From contig JBFWRV010000008.1 in NCBI GenBank assembly GCA_050248715.1, forward strand, positions 1 to 64,000: a stretch of DNA of 64,000 nucleotides, given 5' to 3'. The first letter of the stretch is position 1. Each line of letters opens with the position of its first letter. Below, one piece after another: positions 25,457-33,597 of this stretch. Made by a program: the position numbers and the translations under genes. The stretch is from AWTP1-13 sp050248715. Lineage in GTDB: Bacteria > Pseudomonadota > Alphaproteobacteria > Rhizobiales > Hyphomicrobiaceae. The notes under the pieces are model-generated. The model ran no database searches and had not been told where the DNA came from. It saw only the letters and a list, made by a program, of their open reading frames with translations.

Positions 25457-26329
25457 ATGACGACGATTATCGTCCATGACCAGGGAGAGCCGTGGGACTT
25501 GTCGCTGCCATCGCTGCGGCGGCAGCTGGACTGCCCCTCGGACGTCTGCGACCTCGCTGAGTTTGCGGTGAACGTCCGGGGCTTCGTGGCTCTCTGGACC
25601 CGCGATCCCAGGACCATCGAGCTGCGATTCCGGCCGAGCATCGTCAATCCCGTCGCAATCGTGAAGGCTGCAGAGTTCTTGGGCGAGCGCGACGGCGTTC
25701 GCGTGATCATGAAGTCGAGCGAGGATCCACCACCCTTTCTCGGCGACAGAGATCGCTCGATCGCGCACCTGACGGGACGCGCGACCGACGCCCAAAGCAC
25801 GCGCAAAGACGATTTTCTGGCCCGACGCTACCTGCTGCCATCGGCCGCGCTCGACGCGGATTTCGCACGCATCCTGGAAGTGTGGAAGGCCTCTCCTCGG
25901 TCGAAGAGCTCCTGTCTGATCGAGGCCGTGCGCGCAGCCTCCGGCGGGCGATACCTGGAAGTCGTTCCCAATTACGCATCCGACCGGCTCGTCATTGGCA
26001 AGGTCGGTGATGGATACAGTCTCTACGGCAATGGCTGGAGATCGGTCGCTGTCGGCGGCCGCTTCGAGGATATGCCCGATTTCGAGTACGCTCGCTGGGC
26101 CGCGCGAGCCTATCGCGACGCTTCGCGCATCCGGGAGCCGATCGTGGAGGACGTCGCCGCGACGGTCGACCTGCCCCCCGCGGGCCGCATGCTGCTCACC
26201 TACCGGCGGGTGATCCTGCCGCTTGGCAGGAGCGAGCGCCCCGGGCTCCTGCTAGGCGCTACGCTTGGCCAGAAGGTCACGCGCCTCGGCCTCGAAGCGT
26301 GCGATGAAGCGGGCGACGTCGTTCAGTAG
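25457..26329 (+). CDS. PAS-like protein of the convergent module, copy 1
   Basis: 290 aa soluble protein with no signal peptide or membrane span. The C-terminal half resembles PAS_5-type ligand-binding domains: PDFEYARWAARAYRD (about 212-226), then DLPPAGRMLLTYRRVILPL. The N-terminal 120 residues (TIELRFRPSIVNPVA and following) match only the paralog at 35674-36540. The N-termini of the paralogs align (MTTIIVHDQGEPWD and MHTVLFDDMGDVWD), which supports both starts. Function is unknown; a sensory or ligand-binding role is inference. Its last 78 nt overlap the convergent GNAT-like gene in exact antiparallel codon register, and the GNAT stop lies opposite a Leu CTA codon of this gene. Confidence 0.68.
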   Translation: MTTIIVHDQGEPWDLSLPSLRRQLDCPSDVCDLAEFAVNVRGFVALWTRDPRTIELRFRPSIVNPVAIVKAAEFLGERDGVRVIMKSSEDPPPFLGDRDRSIAHLTGRATDAQSTRKDDFLARRYLLPSAALDADFARILEVWKASPRSKSSCLIEAVRAASGGRYLEVVPNYASDRLVIGKVGDGYSLYGNGWRSVAVGGRFEDMPDFEYARWAARAYRDASRIREPIVEDVAATVDLPPAGRMLLTYRRVILPLGRSERPGLLLGATLGQKVTRLGLEACDEAGDVVQ

Positions 26330-27025
26330 CTGCGACGACTGCATCCACATGAAAGCGAAGCGCACATTGCCGAGCGGCGAGTTGGTGACGCGGATGTCCC
26401 AGTCGACATGAGTGTAGCCCGTTCGCCGCGTCATGCCCCCCGCCACCACCCCCTCCGACATCATCGCAACGATGTAGTCCATGTTCCAATGCGCGTACGC
26501 GTACGCGCGCGACAGGATCGGAATGATGGTGGAGAGTTGCTTGCCGCGATAGTCGGGGTGGTACCAGGCGGCGCCCGAGAACACGACGCGCCCGCTAACC
26601 GAGCGCGCCGTCTTGGCGGTCACCTCGCAGGTCTCGCCCGGCCGTTTGGATCTTTCGGGCTGCGCATACATAAGGCGCAAACTCTCGGCCAGCTCGTGGA
26701 AGTTCGTGCCCCGCAGGTCGAAGAGCCGCCCCGAGTGCGTGGCCACTACCTTCCCGTGTCGATCGCGGCCCACGATGCAAAACGCCTCGTCGTCGGCAAT
26801 CACGTTGTGGCGGACGTCGTAGGTCGGGAACAGGGGTAGCCAACTGTCGCGGTTCTCCTCGTTAACCTTTACAAGCTCGCCCATGTCGGCGAACGACAGC
26901 GTCACGCCGCGGGAGCGCGCCGCAGCGTCCGCGAGCAGGAAGAAGCGGCCCAGAACATGGGGCGGTCCGTGGTCGATGGTCAGGTGGTTGATAAGCGGCG
27001 GGGTGTCGGGCAGGGTCGCGGTCAT
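26252..27025 (-). CDS. GNAT-like acyltransferase of the convergent module, copy 1
   Basis: 257 aa. A GNAT-type core is suggested by GKVVATHSGRLFDL (central strands), then AWYHPDYRGKQLSTIIPILS (about 157-176), which resembles the acyl-CoA pyrophosphate loop and following helix. FAFMWM ends the fold before a helical tail. The N-terminal region has LGRFFLLADAAARSRGVTLS. It is clearly homologous to 34888-35751 (GRFF, ERSK/ARSK, WYHP, RAYAY/RVYAY). The substrate is unknown. The ATG at 27025 has an AGGGGAAA site. It is divergent from the XRE regulator at 27195 and convergent with, and overlapping by 78 nt, the PAS-like gene. Confidence 0.68.
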   Translation of the reverse strand: MTATLPDTPPLINHLTIDHGPPHVLGRFFLLADAAARSRGVTLSFADMGELVKVNEENRDSWLPLFPTYDVRHNVIADDEAFCIVGRDRHGKVVATHSGRLFDLRGTNFHELAESLRLMYAQPERSKRPGETCEVTAKTARSVSGRVVFSGAAWYHPDYRGKQLSTIIPILSRAYAYAHWNMDYIVAMMSEGVVAGGMTRRTGYTHVDWDIRVTNSPLGNVRFAFMWMQSSQLLNDVARFIARFEAEARDLLAKRSA

Positions 27026-27156
27026 AGGCGTTTCCCCTAATTAAGGTTGGGAAACTGAGTATGTCGGCAGGAATGAGAAGGGAGTAAGGTTGCAGGTCCG
27101 CCGCGGAATGGCATAAGGCCCAAAAGTCGCGCCTTGGGCGGAAAATGCTTGGAACT

Positions 27157-27172
27157 CAACGCCTAAGCGTTG
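27157..27172. promoter_or_regulatory. Palindrome in the GNAT/XRE divergent promoter region
   Basis: CAACGC-CTAA-GCGTTG is a perfect 6+6 inverted repeat lying 23 nt before the XRE ATG and 131 nt before the GNAT start. Its position fits an autoregulatory operator for the adjacent helix-turn-helix protein. This is inferred from position only. Confidence 0.4.
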
Positions 27173-27194
27173 CTCGACGAACGAGGTAGCCCGA

Positions 27195-27710
27195 ATGGTC
27201 AAATCCGAGGCAGTGGCCAGACGCAGGTCGTCCGCCAGTCCTGAGCGAGACCAGGACACCCGCCGCGACACCGTCTCGCCGCGCAAGCCGACCGCGGTCG
27301 ACCGCCACGTCGGCAAGCGCCTGCGGCTTTTGCGTCAAATCCGCGAGGTGAGCATGGAGAAGCTCGCCGAGATTGTCGATGTCGCCCCCCAGCAGATCCA
27401 GAAGTACGAGGTCGGCGAGACGCGGATCAGCGCCTCGCGCATCTTCGAGCTCTCGAAAATTTTCAACGTGCCGCTGTCGTGGTTCTACGACGACCTGCAC
27501 ACGGCCGCAGCCGCCGAGATGGAGGCGCGCATCCGCCACTTCGAAGCTTCCCCCGCATATGCTCAGACCCTTTCGCACGAGGCCGCAGAAGCCTCGCAAG
27601 AGGAGCTGCTTGCAGCCTACTATGCGCTGCTAACTCCCGAAATGCGCGAGAAGCTCATCGATATCGCACGCGTGCTTTCCGAAGTCGCAGTGAAGCAGGC
27701 CAGCAGGTAG
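27195..27710 (+). CDS. XRE-family helix-turn-helix transcriptional regulator
   Basis: 171 aa. A basic N-terminal tail of about 35 residues precedes a Cro/C1-type HTH: VGKRLRLLRQIREVSMEKLA, then VDVAPQQIQKYEVGETRISA (about 40-80). A helical C-terminal part of about 70 residues could be for oligomerisation or sensing. The QQIQKYE and ISASRI core is the form common in alphaproteobacterial regulators of this class. GAGG lies 8 nt before the ATG. It is divergent from GNAT-like gene 1 and a candidate regulator of that module (inference). It is convergent with yjbQ, 22 nt away. Confidence 0.85.
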   Translation: MVKSEAVARRRSSASPERDQDTRRDTVSPRKPTAVDRHVGKRLRLLRQIREVSMEKLAEIVDVAPQQIQKYEVGETRISASRIFELSKIFNVPLSWFYDDLHTAAAAEMEARIRHFEASPAYAQTLSHEAAEASQEELLAAYYALLTPEMREKLIDIARVLSEVAVKQASR

Positions 27711-27732
27711 CGTCCGCCCGTACGGTGCGCCG

Positions 27733-28161
27733 CTAAGCCCTGCGCGTGCCCACGTAGTGCAGGACGATCTCGCGCTCGTATGGGCTGTCGCGGTGCTCGA
27801 CGAGATAGATTGCCTGCCAGGTGCCGAGCGCCATCTTGCCCTCCATCACCGGCACACCAAGACTTGCCGCGGTCAGCATTGCGCGGATGTGGGCCGGCAT
27901 GTCGTCAGGCCCTTCGACGCTGTGGCGATAGGGGTGCTGCCGTGGCGCCAGCCGGTCGAGCGCATCGGCGAGGTCGCGCAGCACATCGGGATCCGCGTTC
28001 TCCTGGATGGTGAGAGATGCCGACGTGTGGCGCACGAACAGCGTCAGCACCCCCTCTTGCGCGCCGATGGCCGCGAGCCATGCCGCCACCTCACGCGTCA
28101 CGTCGCGGAAGCCCGGTCCATGCGTTGCTGTCCGTAGGCAGTGATGAGCCTGCGTCAGCAT
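27733..28161 (-). CDS. yjbQ: YjbQ-family protein (UPF0047, secondary thiamine-phosphate synthase)
   Basis: 142 aa, covering the whole UPF0047 domain. HTSASLTIQENAD (about 45-57), YRHSVEGPDDMPAHIRA (about 78-94) and LGTWQAIYLVEHRD (about 112-125) are the family signature, including conserved His residues thought to bind metal. Some members show weak thiamine-phosphate synthase activity; the physiological role is uncertain. The gene starts one base after the stop of the upstream secreted protein gene, so the two are cotranscribed and probably coupled. Confidence 0.9.
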   Translation of the reverse strand: MLTQAHHCLRTATHGPGFRDVTREVAAWLAAIGAQEGVLTLFVRHTSASLTIQENADPDVLRDLADALDRLAPRQHPYRHSVEGPDDMPAHIRAMLTAASLGVPVMEGKMALGTWQAIYLVEHRDSPYEREIVLHYVGTRRA

Positions 28162-28162
28162 C

Positions 28163-28621
28163 CTAGAGCGAGCCGTCGCTATTCTTGAAGCTGCGGATTC
28201 GGTCGCGGAACTTGCGCATCATGCGCTCGACATAGTCCATTGCCCGGTCAACCTCCTCTTCGCTCGGCACCTGGAATCGAGGGCCGCTCCTGCCGGCGCG
28301 CCTGTCCGGACTTCCGGGATCGGGCAGGGCCAGTAGCTCCTCGAGGCGCCGAATGGTGCCTTGCAGCTCCTTGTTCTCGCTCTCGAGCCGGGAAATCTCG
28401 CCCTGCAGCGCGCGGCGGTCGTCGGGTACCGCCTCGCATCCCCACCTGCCCTCCTTGCGCTGACACACCGATACGGTTCCCGTCTGGGTGTCGAGGCGCA
28501 GGAAGGCGCCGCCCTCGGCGGGTGTGATCTGGTAGCGTCCACCTGCTTCCGGACGCTCGGGTGCAGCCCCGAGCAGGAGCAGGAGGGCGCAGAGCGAAAC
28601 AAGAATCGGGGGTGCTCGCAT
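28163..28621 (-). CDS. Hypothetical exported coiled-coil protein
   Basis: 152 aa not recognised as a named family. A signal peptide (APPILVSLCALLLLLGAAP) is followed by RYQITPAEGGAFLRLDTQTG and VCQRKEGRWGCEAVPD with two Cys that may form a disulfide. A heptad-rich helix with SRLESENKELQGTIRRLEEL then runs to a C-terminal helix ending RKFRDRIRSFKN. The ATG at 28621 is chosen because GAGG lies 5 nt before it; two upstream in-frame ATG codons lack such a site. It ends one base before yjbQ. A periplasmic or envelope location is likely. Confidence 0.68.
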   Translation of the reverse strand: MRAPPILVSLCALLLLLGAAPERPEAGGRYQITPAEGGAFLRLDTQTGTVSVCQRKEGRWGCEAVPDDRRALQGEISRLESENKELQGTIRRLEELLALPDPGSPDRRAGRSGPRFQVPSEEEVDRAMDYVERMMRKFRDRIRSFKNSDGSL

Positions 28622-28930
28622 GAGGTCCTCGCGAATCATAGATACGCGCAACGGTCACGCATCGACCTCAATCCAAAGCCGATGCGACCGCTTGCATCGG
28701 CAAATCTAGCGCAAATCGCAACGTGTGCCGACTTAACTGAAACTTTACGGCGGATTGCGACCCTGCCCGGAGCTTTCTGGTGCCCGCGTTCTCGAGCCCT
28801 GCGCGTTTCCGCCGGCACGAACGAGGCCGCCTTCCGACCGCTTCGATCGCCGACGGAACGCCGGACGCCCGGGTCCGTGCGGGGCATCTCCATCGCCCCT
28901 TCCGCCCCCAGTCCTGCCCAAGGATCAGCC
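28622..28930. other. Divergent intergenic region
   Basis: 309 nt between two outward-facing genes, with no gene of its own. It holds one strong inverted repeat (28678-28701) and is the expected promoter region for both flanks. No sigma-70 pair is good enough to mark. Confidence 0.45.
28678..28701. promoter_or_regulatory. 8-bp inverted repeat, possible operator
   Basis: Arms GCCGATGC and GCATCGGC are separated by GACCGCTT and flanked by AAA on both sides. It sits between divergent genes, 57 nt from the start of one and 230 nt from the other. It has no T-run, so an operator is more likely than a terminator. Confidence 0.35.
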
Positions 28931-31348
28931 ATGGCGTTCCCCGAGCAATGCAAGCCCCAGCAGGACCGTGCAGGTGCAAAAGACAGTGATGCGATTGCCG
29001 ACTTGCGGGAGCGATTGGCCCAGTTCGCCCGTCAGATCGAGCAACTGCGCGAAGGCCTGCCGGACGAACAGGCGCAGGTGCTGGCTCGCGTCGAGCGCGG
29101 AATTGCCCATCTTGCCAAACGTGTGGCGGTGATCGGACAGAATCGGCAAGAGCCGCATTTCGCTGCCCCAATTGTCGAAGACGACCCGGACTCGCCGTGG
29201 GATGCCCAGTCCGCCGAAGCCCTCATGCGCGTCTACGAGACCGCGGAAGCAGAATATGCGAGCAGCCAGCGGGCGAGGCCGGCGATACCGGAAGCGCCGA
29301 GGTCCACTGCGGCGACCACCAACGATCATGCGCGCATCGACGCCCAGCTTTCGGACATGTCGGCGATGCTGCAACTGGCCCTGGCAGACATGGACCCGAG
29401 GCAACCGCTAGCCGCCCTCGAGCGACGGCTGGATCAGTTCGAGCAGCGCCTCGACGCCGCACTGAAGGAGATGGCTTCTCCCGCGGGAAGCGACGGGCTC
29501 GCCCGCATCGAGGGCCATGTCGGCGAACTCGCGAGGCATGTGGAGGCAGCGTGCCAGCAGTTCGAACGTCTCAATGCGATGGACGGCGAGCTTCGCGACA
29601 TCAAGCAAACGATGAGCGAACACGAACAGCAGCCTGCGCCCGCCCAACTGACCGAACAGGAGATTGCCGCCCTTATAGACACGGCAGCGGAGCGGGCCGT
29701 GAGCCAGTTCGCGGAAGTGCGACCGGCGCCTCTATCCGACGGGCACGAGGCGCGCATAGGCGCTCTCGAGGTAAGATTGTTGGACTACATCGCCGACCGA
29801 CATCGTCGCGACGAGATCGCCGGCAACGTACTGTATACGATTGAAGACGCCGTCACGCGCCTCGCCGGCCGCCTTGAATCCGCCGGCAGCACAAGCCCCG
29901 CTTCTCAATCTGCATCCGCGGAAGCCGCAGGCGATGGCGATGGCATCGATCTCGAGAGCGCGCGCCTGGCCGAGGCGTATGCCGCCGGTGCTCGGGCGCT
30001 CGGACGGGAGCCGCCCGCTCAGACCCTGGACGCGGCCGACTACGATCCCCGGCCCGCGCTTCCACCTGTGGCCGGCTACGCCAGCAAAGCCGCGTCCCCC
30101 CCACCACTTCCCCCCATGCCGGACGCATCGCCGACGCTGGCGCGGCAAGAGCTGCGCGCATCCGTGATGCGCGCCAAAGTCAAAGCACAAGCACCGCCCG
30201 GAGAACCTTCCGCACCCACTGAAAGCCTCGACGCGGCGAAGGCGAGCATGCTCACGGATCGTCGCTTGCAGAACCCCGAGCGCAGCAACCATAGGAGGGG
30301 CCTGCTGCTGGCGACCGCCATGGCCTTAATGTGCGCAACCGGCTTCCTCCTGGTCGATAACCTAGTCTCGGGCCAGCCACCGCCCGGCATGCATCAGAAT
30401 GCGATGACGCCCCCGGCCGAGTCCGCGCCGGCTGCCGGCCGGCCCGAGGCCGCACCGACGCCGGCCAAGCTGGGTCCGTTGCCTTCAGATACGCCGGCCA
30501 AAGACCCTTCATCGAACGTGGACGAGCCGGCCGCTACGATCGCGCCTCCGGGTCGACCGCCTCCGCCATCCCGCGTGCTGCCGGAGACCGTCACAGACGG
30601 GCTTAACGCCGATCAAAGGACGCCGACGCCAGCCCTGGGCCCCTTGCGCACCGGCAGCACGATTCCACCTGCGGCCATCGAGACGGCGGCGCTCCCCCGT
30701 GGTGGCGCCGTTACGCTCCCGCCGCTCCCCGCGACCCTCGGCACGGCCGGGCTGAGAACTGCAGCCGCCGCAGGCGACGCCGAGGCCGAGTTCGAAGTCG
30801 CCACGCACTACGCCGAAGGCAACGGCGCGCCGCGGGACCACGCGTTGGCGTTCGGTTGGCTGGCGCGGGCCGCGCACGCCGGATTGGCCCCAGCCCAGTT
30901 TCGCCTCGGTGCCTACTTGGAGCACGGCGTAGGCGTGGAGTCCGATCTCGAGCAGGCTCGCTTCTGGTACCGGCGCGCTGCCGAGCAGGGCTACGCCAGG
31001 GCCATGCACAATCTCGCTGTCCTGAGCGCCAGCAGCGGTGCCGTGCAACCCGACTACGCGAGCGCCGCGATGTGGTTTCGCAAGGCAGCAGAGCGGGGCG
31101 TGACCGACAGTCAGTTCAACCTCGCCGTACTTTACGACCACGGCCGCGGCGTGCCCAGAGACGCGCTCGCTGCCTACAAATGGTATGCGTTGGCCGCACG
31201 CAGCGGCGATCCGACGGCAGCCCGTCATCTCGACCGCCTCAAGGGCACGCTCGATGCCTCGCGCGTCAAAGCCATCGAGGAGAAGATCGCGGTGTGGCAG
31301 CCCATCGCTTCGGGGACAGACGACAAGGCCCCGAGGGTCGGCCGTTAG
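28931..31348 (+). CDS. PodJ-like Sel1-repeat membrane protein
   Basis: 805 aa bitopic protein. Residues 1-330 are rich in charged helices and likely coiled coil (ADLRERLAQFARQIEQLREG near the start). A single membrane span lies at about 457-478 (LLLATAMALMCATGFLLVDN). A Pro/Ala-rich periplasmic linker follows, then four Sel1/TPR-like repeats at about 617-790 (EFEVATHYAEGNGAPRDHAL, FRLGAYLEHGVGVE, NLAVLYDHGRGVPRD). This is the layout of PodJ-type polar localisation factors of alphaproteobacteria, though the cytoplasmic part is shorter than in Caulobacter PodJ. AAGGA precedes the ATG; the upstream open frame is not coding. Confidence 0.75.
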   Translation: MAFPEQCKPQQDRAGAKDSDAIADLRERLAQFARQIEQLREGLPDEQAQVLARVERGIAHLAKRVAVIGQNRQEPHFAAPIVEDDPDSPWDAQSAEALMRVYETAEAEYASSQRARPAIPEAPRSTAATTNDHARIDAQLSDMSAMLQLALADMDPRQPLAALERRLDQFEQRLDAALKEMASPAGSDGLARIEGHVGELARHVEAACQQFERLNAMDGELRDIKQTMSEHEQQPAPAQLTEQEIAALIDTAAERAVSQFAEVRPAPLSDGHEARIGALEVRLLDYIADRHRRDEIAGNVLYTIEDAVTRLAGRLESAGSTSPASQSASAEAAGDGDGIDLESARLAEAYAAGARALGREPPAQTLDAADYDPRPALPPVAGYASKAASPPPLPPMPDASPTLARQELRASVMRAKVKAQAPPGEPSAPTESLDAAKASMLTDRRLQNPERSNHRRGLLLATAMALMCATGFLLVDNLVSGQPPPGMHQNAMTPPAESAPAAGRPEAAPTPAKLGPLPSDTPAKDPSSNVDEPAATIAPPGRPPPPSRVLPETVTDGLNADQRTPTPALGPLRTGSTIPPAAIETAALPRGGAVTLPPLPATLGTAGLRTAAAAGDAEAEFEVATHYAEGNGAPRDHALAFGWLARAAHAGLAPAQFRLGAYLEHGVGVESDLEQARFWYRRAAEQGYARAMHNLAVLSASSGAVQPDYASAAMWFRKAAERGVTDSQFNLAVLYDHGRGVPRDALAAYKWYALAARSGDPTAARHLDRLKGTLDASRVKAIEEKIAVWQPIASGTDDKAPRVGR

Positions 31349-31720
31349 CCGCACCCGATCGTTACCGGACGCGCCCGCACCTGTGCGTCCTGTCGCCGTG
31401 CCCCACGCATCTTTCTTCGCGATTTTGCGCCGGTGTGCTTGCAATTCGCGGACGCATGGTGTCCCTATTCTTTCGCGGGTTTGCGGCCGCGACGGCGTGC
31501 TGCGCGTGCCCGGACGGGCTTTCGGGCGATGTGGGCTGATCATCTCGAGAACGGCGACCGGCATCCTCCGCACGTCTTCGCAGACCCGCTGGGCCGTCGC
31601 AACGCGCCTGATGGCGCGAGGTGCGAGTTCGGCCAGATGTCGTATGGACATCGCACGATCGCGTGCGGCCCTCTTGGCCGGGACATGTTGGATGTGGTCG
31701 CTCGGACAGCGTGGTGAGGA
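31349..31720 (+). other. Intergenic stretch before the TauE-like gene
   Basis: 372 nt with short open frames on both strands, none with a ribosome site or recognisable protein. No strong hairpin or RNA gene is seen. It presumably carries the promoter of the TauE/TIGR02186 pair. Confidence 0.4.
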
Positions 31721-32647
31721 ATGCAATTCTATCTGCCCGTTGCCGAGATGTCGGCGAATGTTCTTGTGTTTCTCGCCATGGGCGGCGCCGTCGGCTTCCT
31801 CTCCGGTCTGTTCGGGGTGGGTGGCGGCTTCCTGATGACCCCCCTACTGATCTTCTCCGGCATTCCGCCGGCCGTCGCGGTCGGTACCGAATCTGCGCAG
31901 ATCACCGCCTCGTCGGTCTCCGGTGCCCTGGCGCAGTGGCGGCGACGGAATATCGATTTCATGATGGGCTCGGTGCTGCTCGCCGGCGGTATCCTGGGCT
32001 CGGTGGCCGGCGTTGCGCTGGTCGGCAGCCTGCGTCGGCTGGGCATCTTCGATTTCTTCGTCTCGATCTGCTACGTCACCTTCCTCGGGGTCATCGGCGC
32101 GCTGATGTTGATCGAGAGCGCCAACACCATGCGCAAGGCCCGCAGAGGCGCGCCGACCTCCGCCCGCCGCCCCGGTCAGCATTTCTGGGTCCACGGGTTG
32201 CCGCTCAAAGTGCGCTTCCAGCGGTCCAAGCTCTACATCAGCGCCATCCCGCCCTTCGTCATCGGCTTGTTCGTCGGGCTGCTCGCCGCGATCATGGGCG
32301 TGGGCGGTGGCTTCATCATGATTCCGGCAATGATCTACCTCCTGCGCGTACCGACCAACGTCGTGGTGGGCACGTCGCTGTTCCAGATCGTGTTCGTGAC
32401 CGCGGCGACGACGATGCTGCACGCCTCCCAAAACCAGACGGTGGACGTGGTATTGGCGGTGTTGCTGATGGCCGGCGGGGTGGTCGGCGCGCAGATCGGG
32501 GCGGCCGCGGGCGAGCGCTTGAAGGCGGAGCAGCTTCGGTTCCTGCTGGCGGCGCTGGTGTTGATGGTGGGCTTGCGTTTCGCGTGGCAGTTGATCTCGA
32601 CGCCCACCGACGTATTCTCCATTGCTGCGCCCGTTGGAGGAGCATGA
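31721..32647 (+). CDS. TauE/SafE-family sulfite/sulfonate exporter-like permease
   Basis: 308 aa inner-membrane protein with eight or more spans in two homologous halves. Each half opens with the family glycine motif: GFLSGLFGVGGGFLMTPLLI (about residue 25) and GLLAAIMGVGGGFIMIPAMI (about 186). TauE-type proteins export sulfite, sulfoacetate or related anions; the substrate here is inferred only from the family. The start MQFYLPVAEM resembles that of relatives, although GAGGA directly abuts the ATG. It overlaps the next gene by the ATGA of 32644-32647, so the two are coupled. Confidence 0.88.
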   Translation: MQFYLPVAEMSANVLVFLAMGGAVGFLSGLFGVGGGFLMTPLLIFSGIPPAVAVGTESAQITASSVSGALAQWRRRNIDFMMGSVLLAGGILGSVAGVALVGSLRRLGIFDFFVSICYVTFLGVIGALMLIESANTMRKARRGAPTSARRPGQHFWVHGLPLKVRFQRSKLYISAIPPFVIGLFVGLLAAIMGVGGGFIMIPAMIYLLRVPTNVVVGTSLFQIVFVTAATTMLHASQNQTVDVVLAVLLMAGGVVGAQIGAAAGERLKAEQLRFLLAALVLMVGLRFAWQLISTPTDVFSIAAPVGGA

Positions 32648-33558
32648 TGCATAGGCCCGAGGGCAGGCGCTGGACGCTGGGCCTCATGGCAATGCTGAGC
32701 ATCGGCACGCTGGCGCTCGGCACGAGCGACACGCAGGCGCAGCGCCGGCAGAGGCCTGCGCCTGCGCCTCCGGTCGCCAAGGAGGCTCCGCACACGCGCG
32801 TCGAGGAGATCAAGCGAGAGCAGCAGCCCGGCGCCAAAGAATCGGTGCAAGCCGACGTCTCGGCGCGCTCCGTCGCGGTAACGTCGAGCTTCAACGGCAT
32901 CGAGATTGTGATCTTCGGCGCCGTCGATAACAGCCAGCAACCGAGTGCCGAGTCGGGTTTCTATGACGTGATGATCGTAGTCGAGGGCGTGCCCGGCCGC
33001 ATCGTCGTCCGTCGAAAAAGCAATGTAGCTGGCCTCTGGCTCAACACCTCGGCGGCCACCTTCGATCTGGTCCCAAGTTATTACGCGATCGCCTCCACCC
33101 GACCCATCGACGAGATTGCCTCCGAGGAGTTTCGGGCCTCGCACGGGGTCGGCTTTCAGCACCTGAGGTTGACACCTGCGTTCGGTCAGACGCAAGCGCT
33201 GTCGACCGAAGATGTCGAGGAGTACAAGCGGGCGATCGTCCGCCTCAAGCAGAAGCAGGGCCTCTATATCCAGGACAACTTCAGCGTTGCCTTCATCGGC
33301 CGCAGTCTGTTTCGCGCCACGATCGTGCTGCCGGCCAATGTGACCGTCGGACCTTTCGAGACGCGCGTGTATCTGTTCCAGGAGGAAAAGCTGCTGAGCC
33401 AGTATTCGGTGCGGCTCAATCTCGAGCGCGAGGGCCTCGAGCGGCATCTGCATGGATTCGCCTTCGGCTATCCGACGCTTTACGGGCTCATGACGGTCGC
33501 CATCGCCGTTGCAGCTGGGCTGATCGCCTCGACGGTCTTCCGCAAGACCGCGCATTGA
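32644..33558 (+). CDS. TIGR02186-family membrane-anchored protein
   Basis: 304 aa. A signal or anchor segment (about 11-32, GLMAMLSIGTLALGTSDTQA) precedes a Pro-rich linker and a periplasmic domain with VAVTSSFNGIEIVIFGAVDN (about 77-96). One C-terminal span (about 281-299) ends the protein. The family is found downstream of TauE genes in alphaproteobacteria, as here, which suggests a helper of that exporter. Two start codons are possible: 32644, which overlaps the tauE stop, and 32647, which is better spaced from GGAGG. It ends opposite the convergent metallohydrolase gene. Confidence 0.8.
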   Translation: MMHRPEGRRWTLGLMAMLSIGTLALGTSDTQAQRRQRPAPAPPVAKEAPHTRVEEIKREQQPGAKESVQADVSARSVAVTSSFNGIEIVIFGAVDNSQQPSAESGFYDVMIVVEGVPGRIVVRRKSNVAGLWLNTSAATFDLVPSYYAIASTRPIDEIASEEFRASHGVGFQHLRLTPAFGQTQALSTEDVEEYKRAIVRLKQKQGLYIQDNFSVAFIGRSLFRATIVLPANVTVGPFETRVYLFQEEKLLSQYSVRLNLEREGLERHLHGFAFGYPTLYGLMTVAIAVAAGLIASTVFRKTAH

Positions 33559-33597
33559 CGGCGTTGTCGACGAGTTCGGCCCCAGGCCGCAGCCGTC
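33557..33597. terminator. Bidirectional stem-loop between convergent genes
   Basis: An outer stem GACGGC/GCCGTC (33557-33562 and 33592-33597) encloses an inner hairpin CGGCC-CCA-GGCCG (33577-33589). The outer arms include bases of both converging stop codons. There is no T-run, so a structural end or a processing stop is as likely as intrinsic termination. Confidence 0.42.

Noticed and set aside
30509..31726. 405-codon antisense frame over the Sel1-repeat region
   Set aside because: No motif, no ribosome site, and the plus-strand Sel1 repeats are unmistakable.
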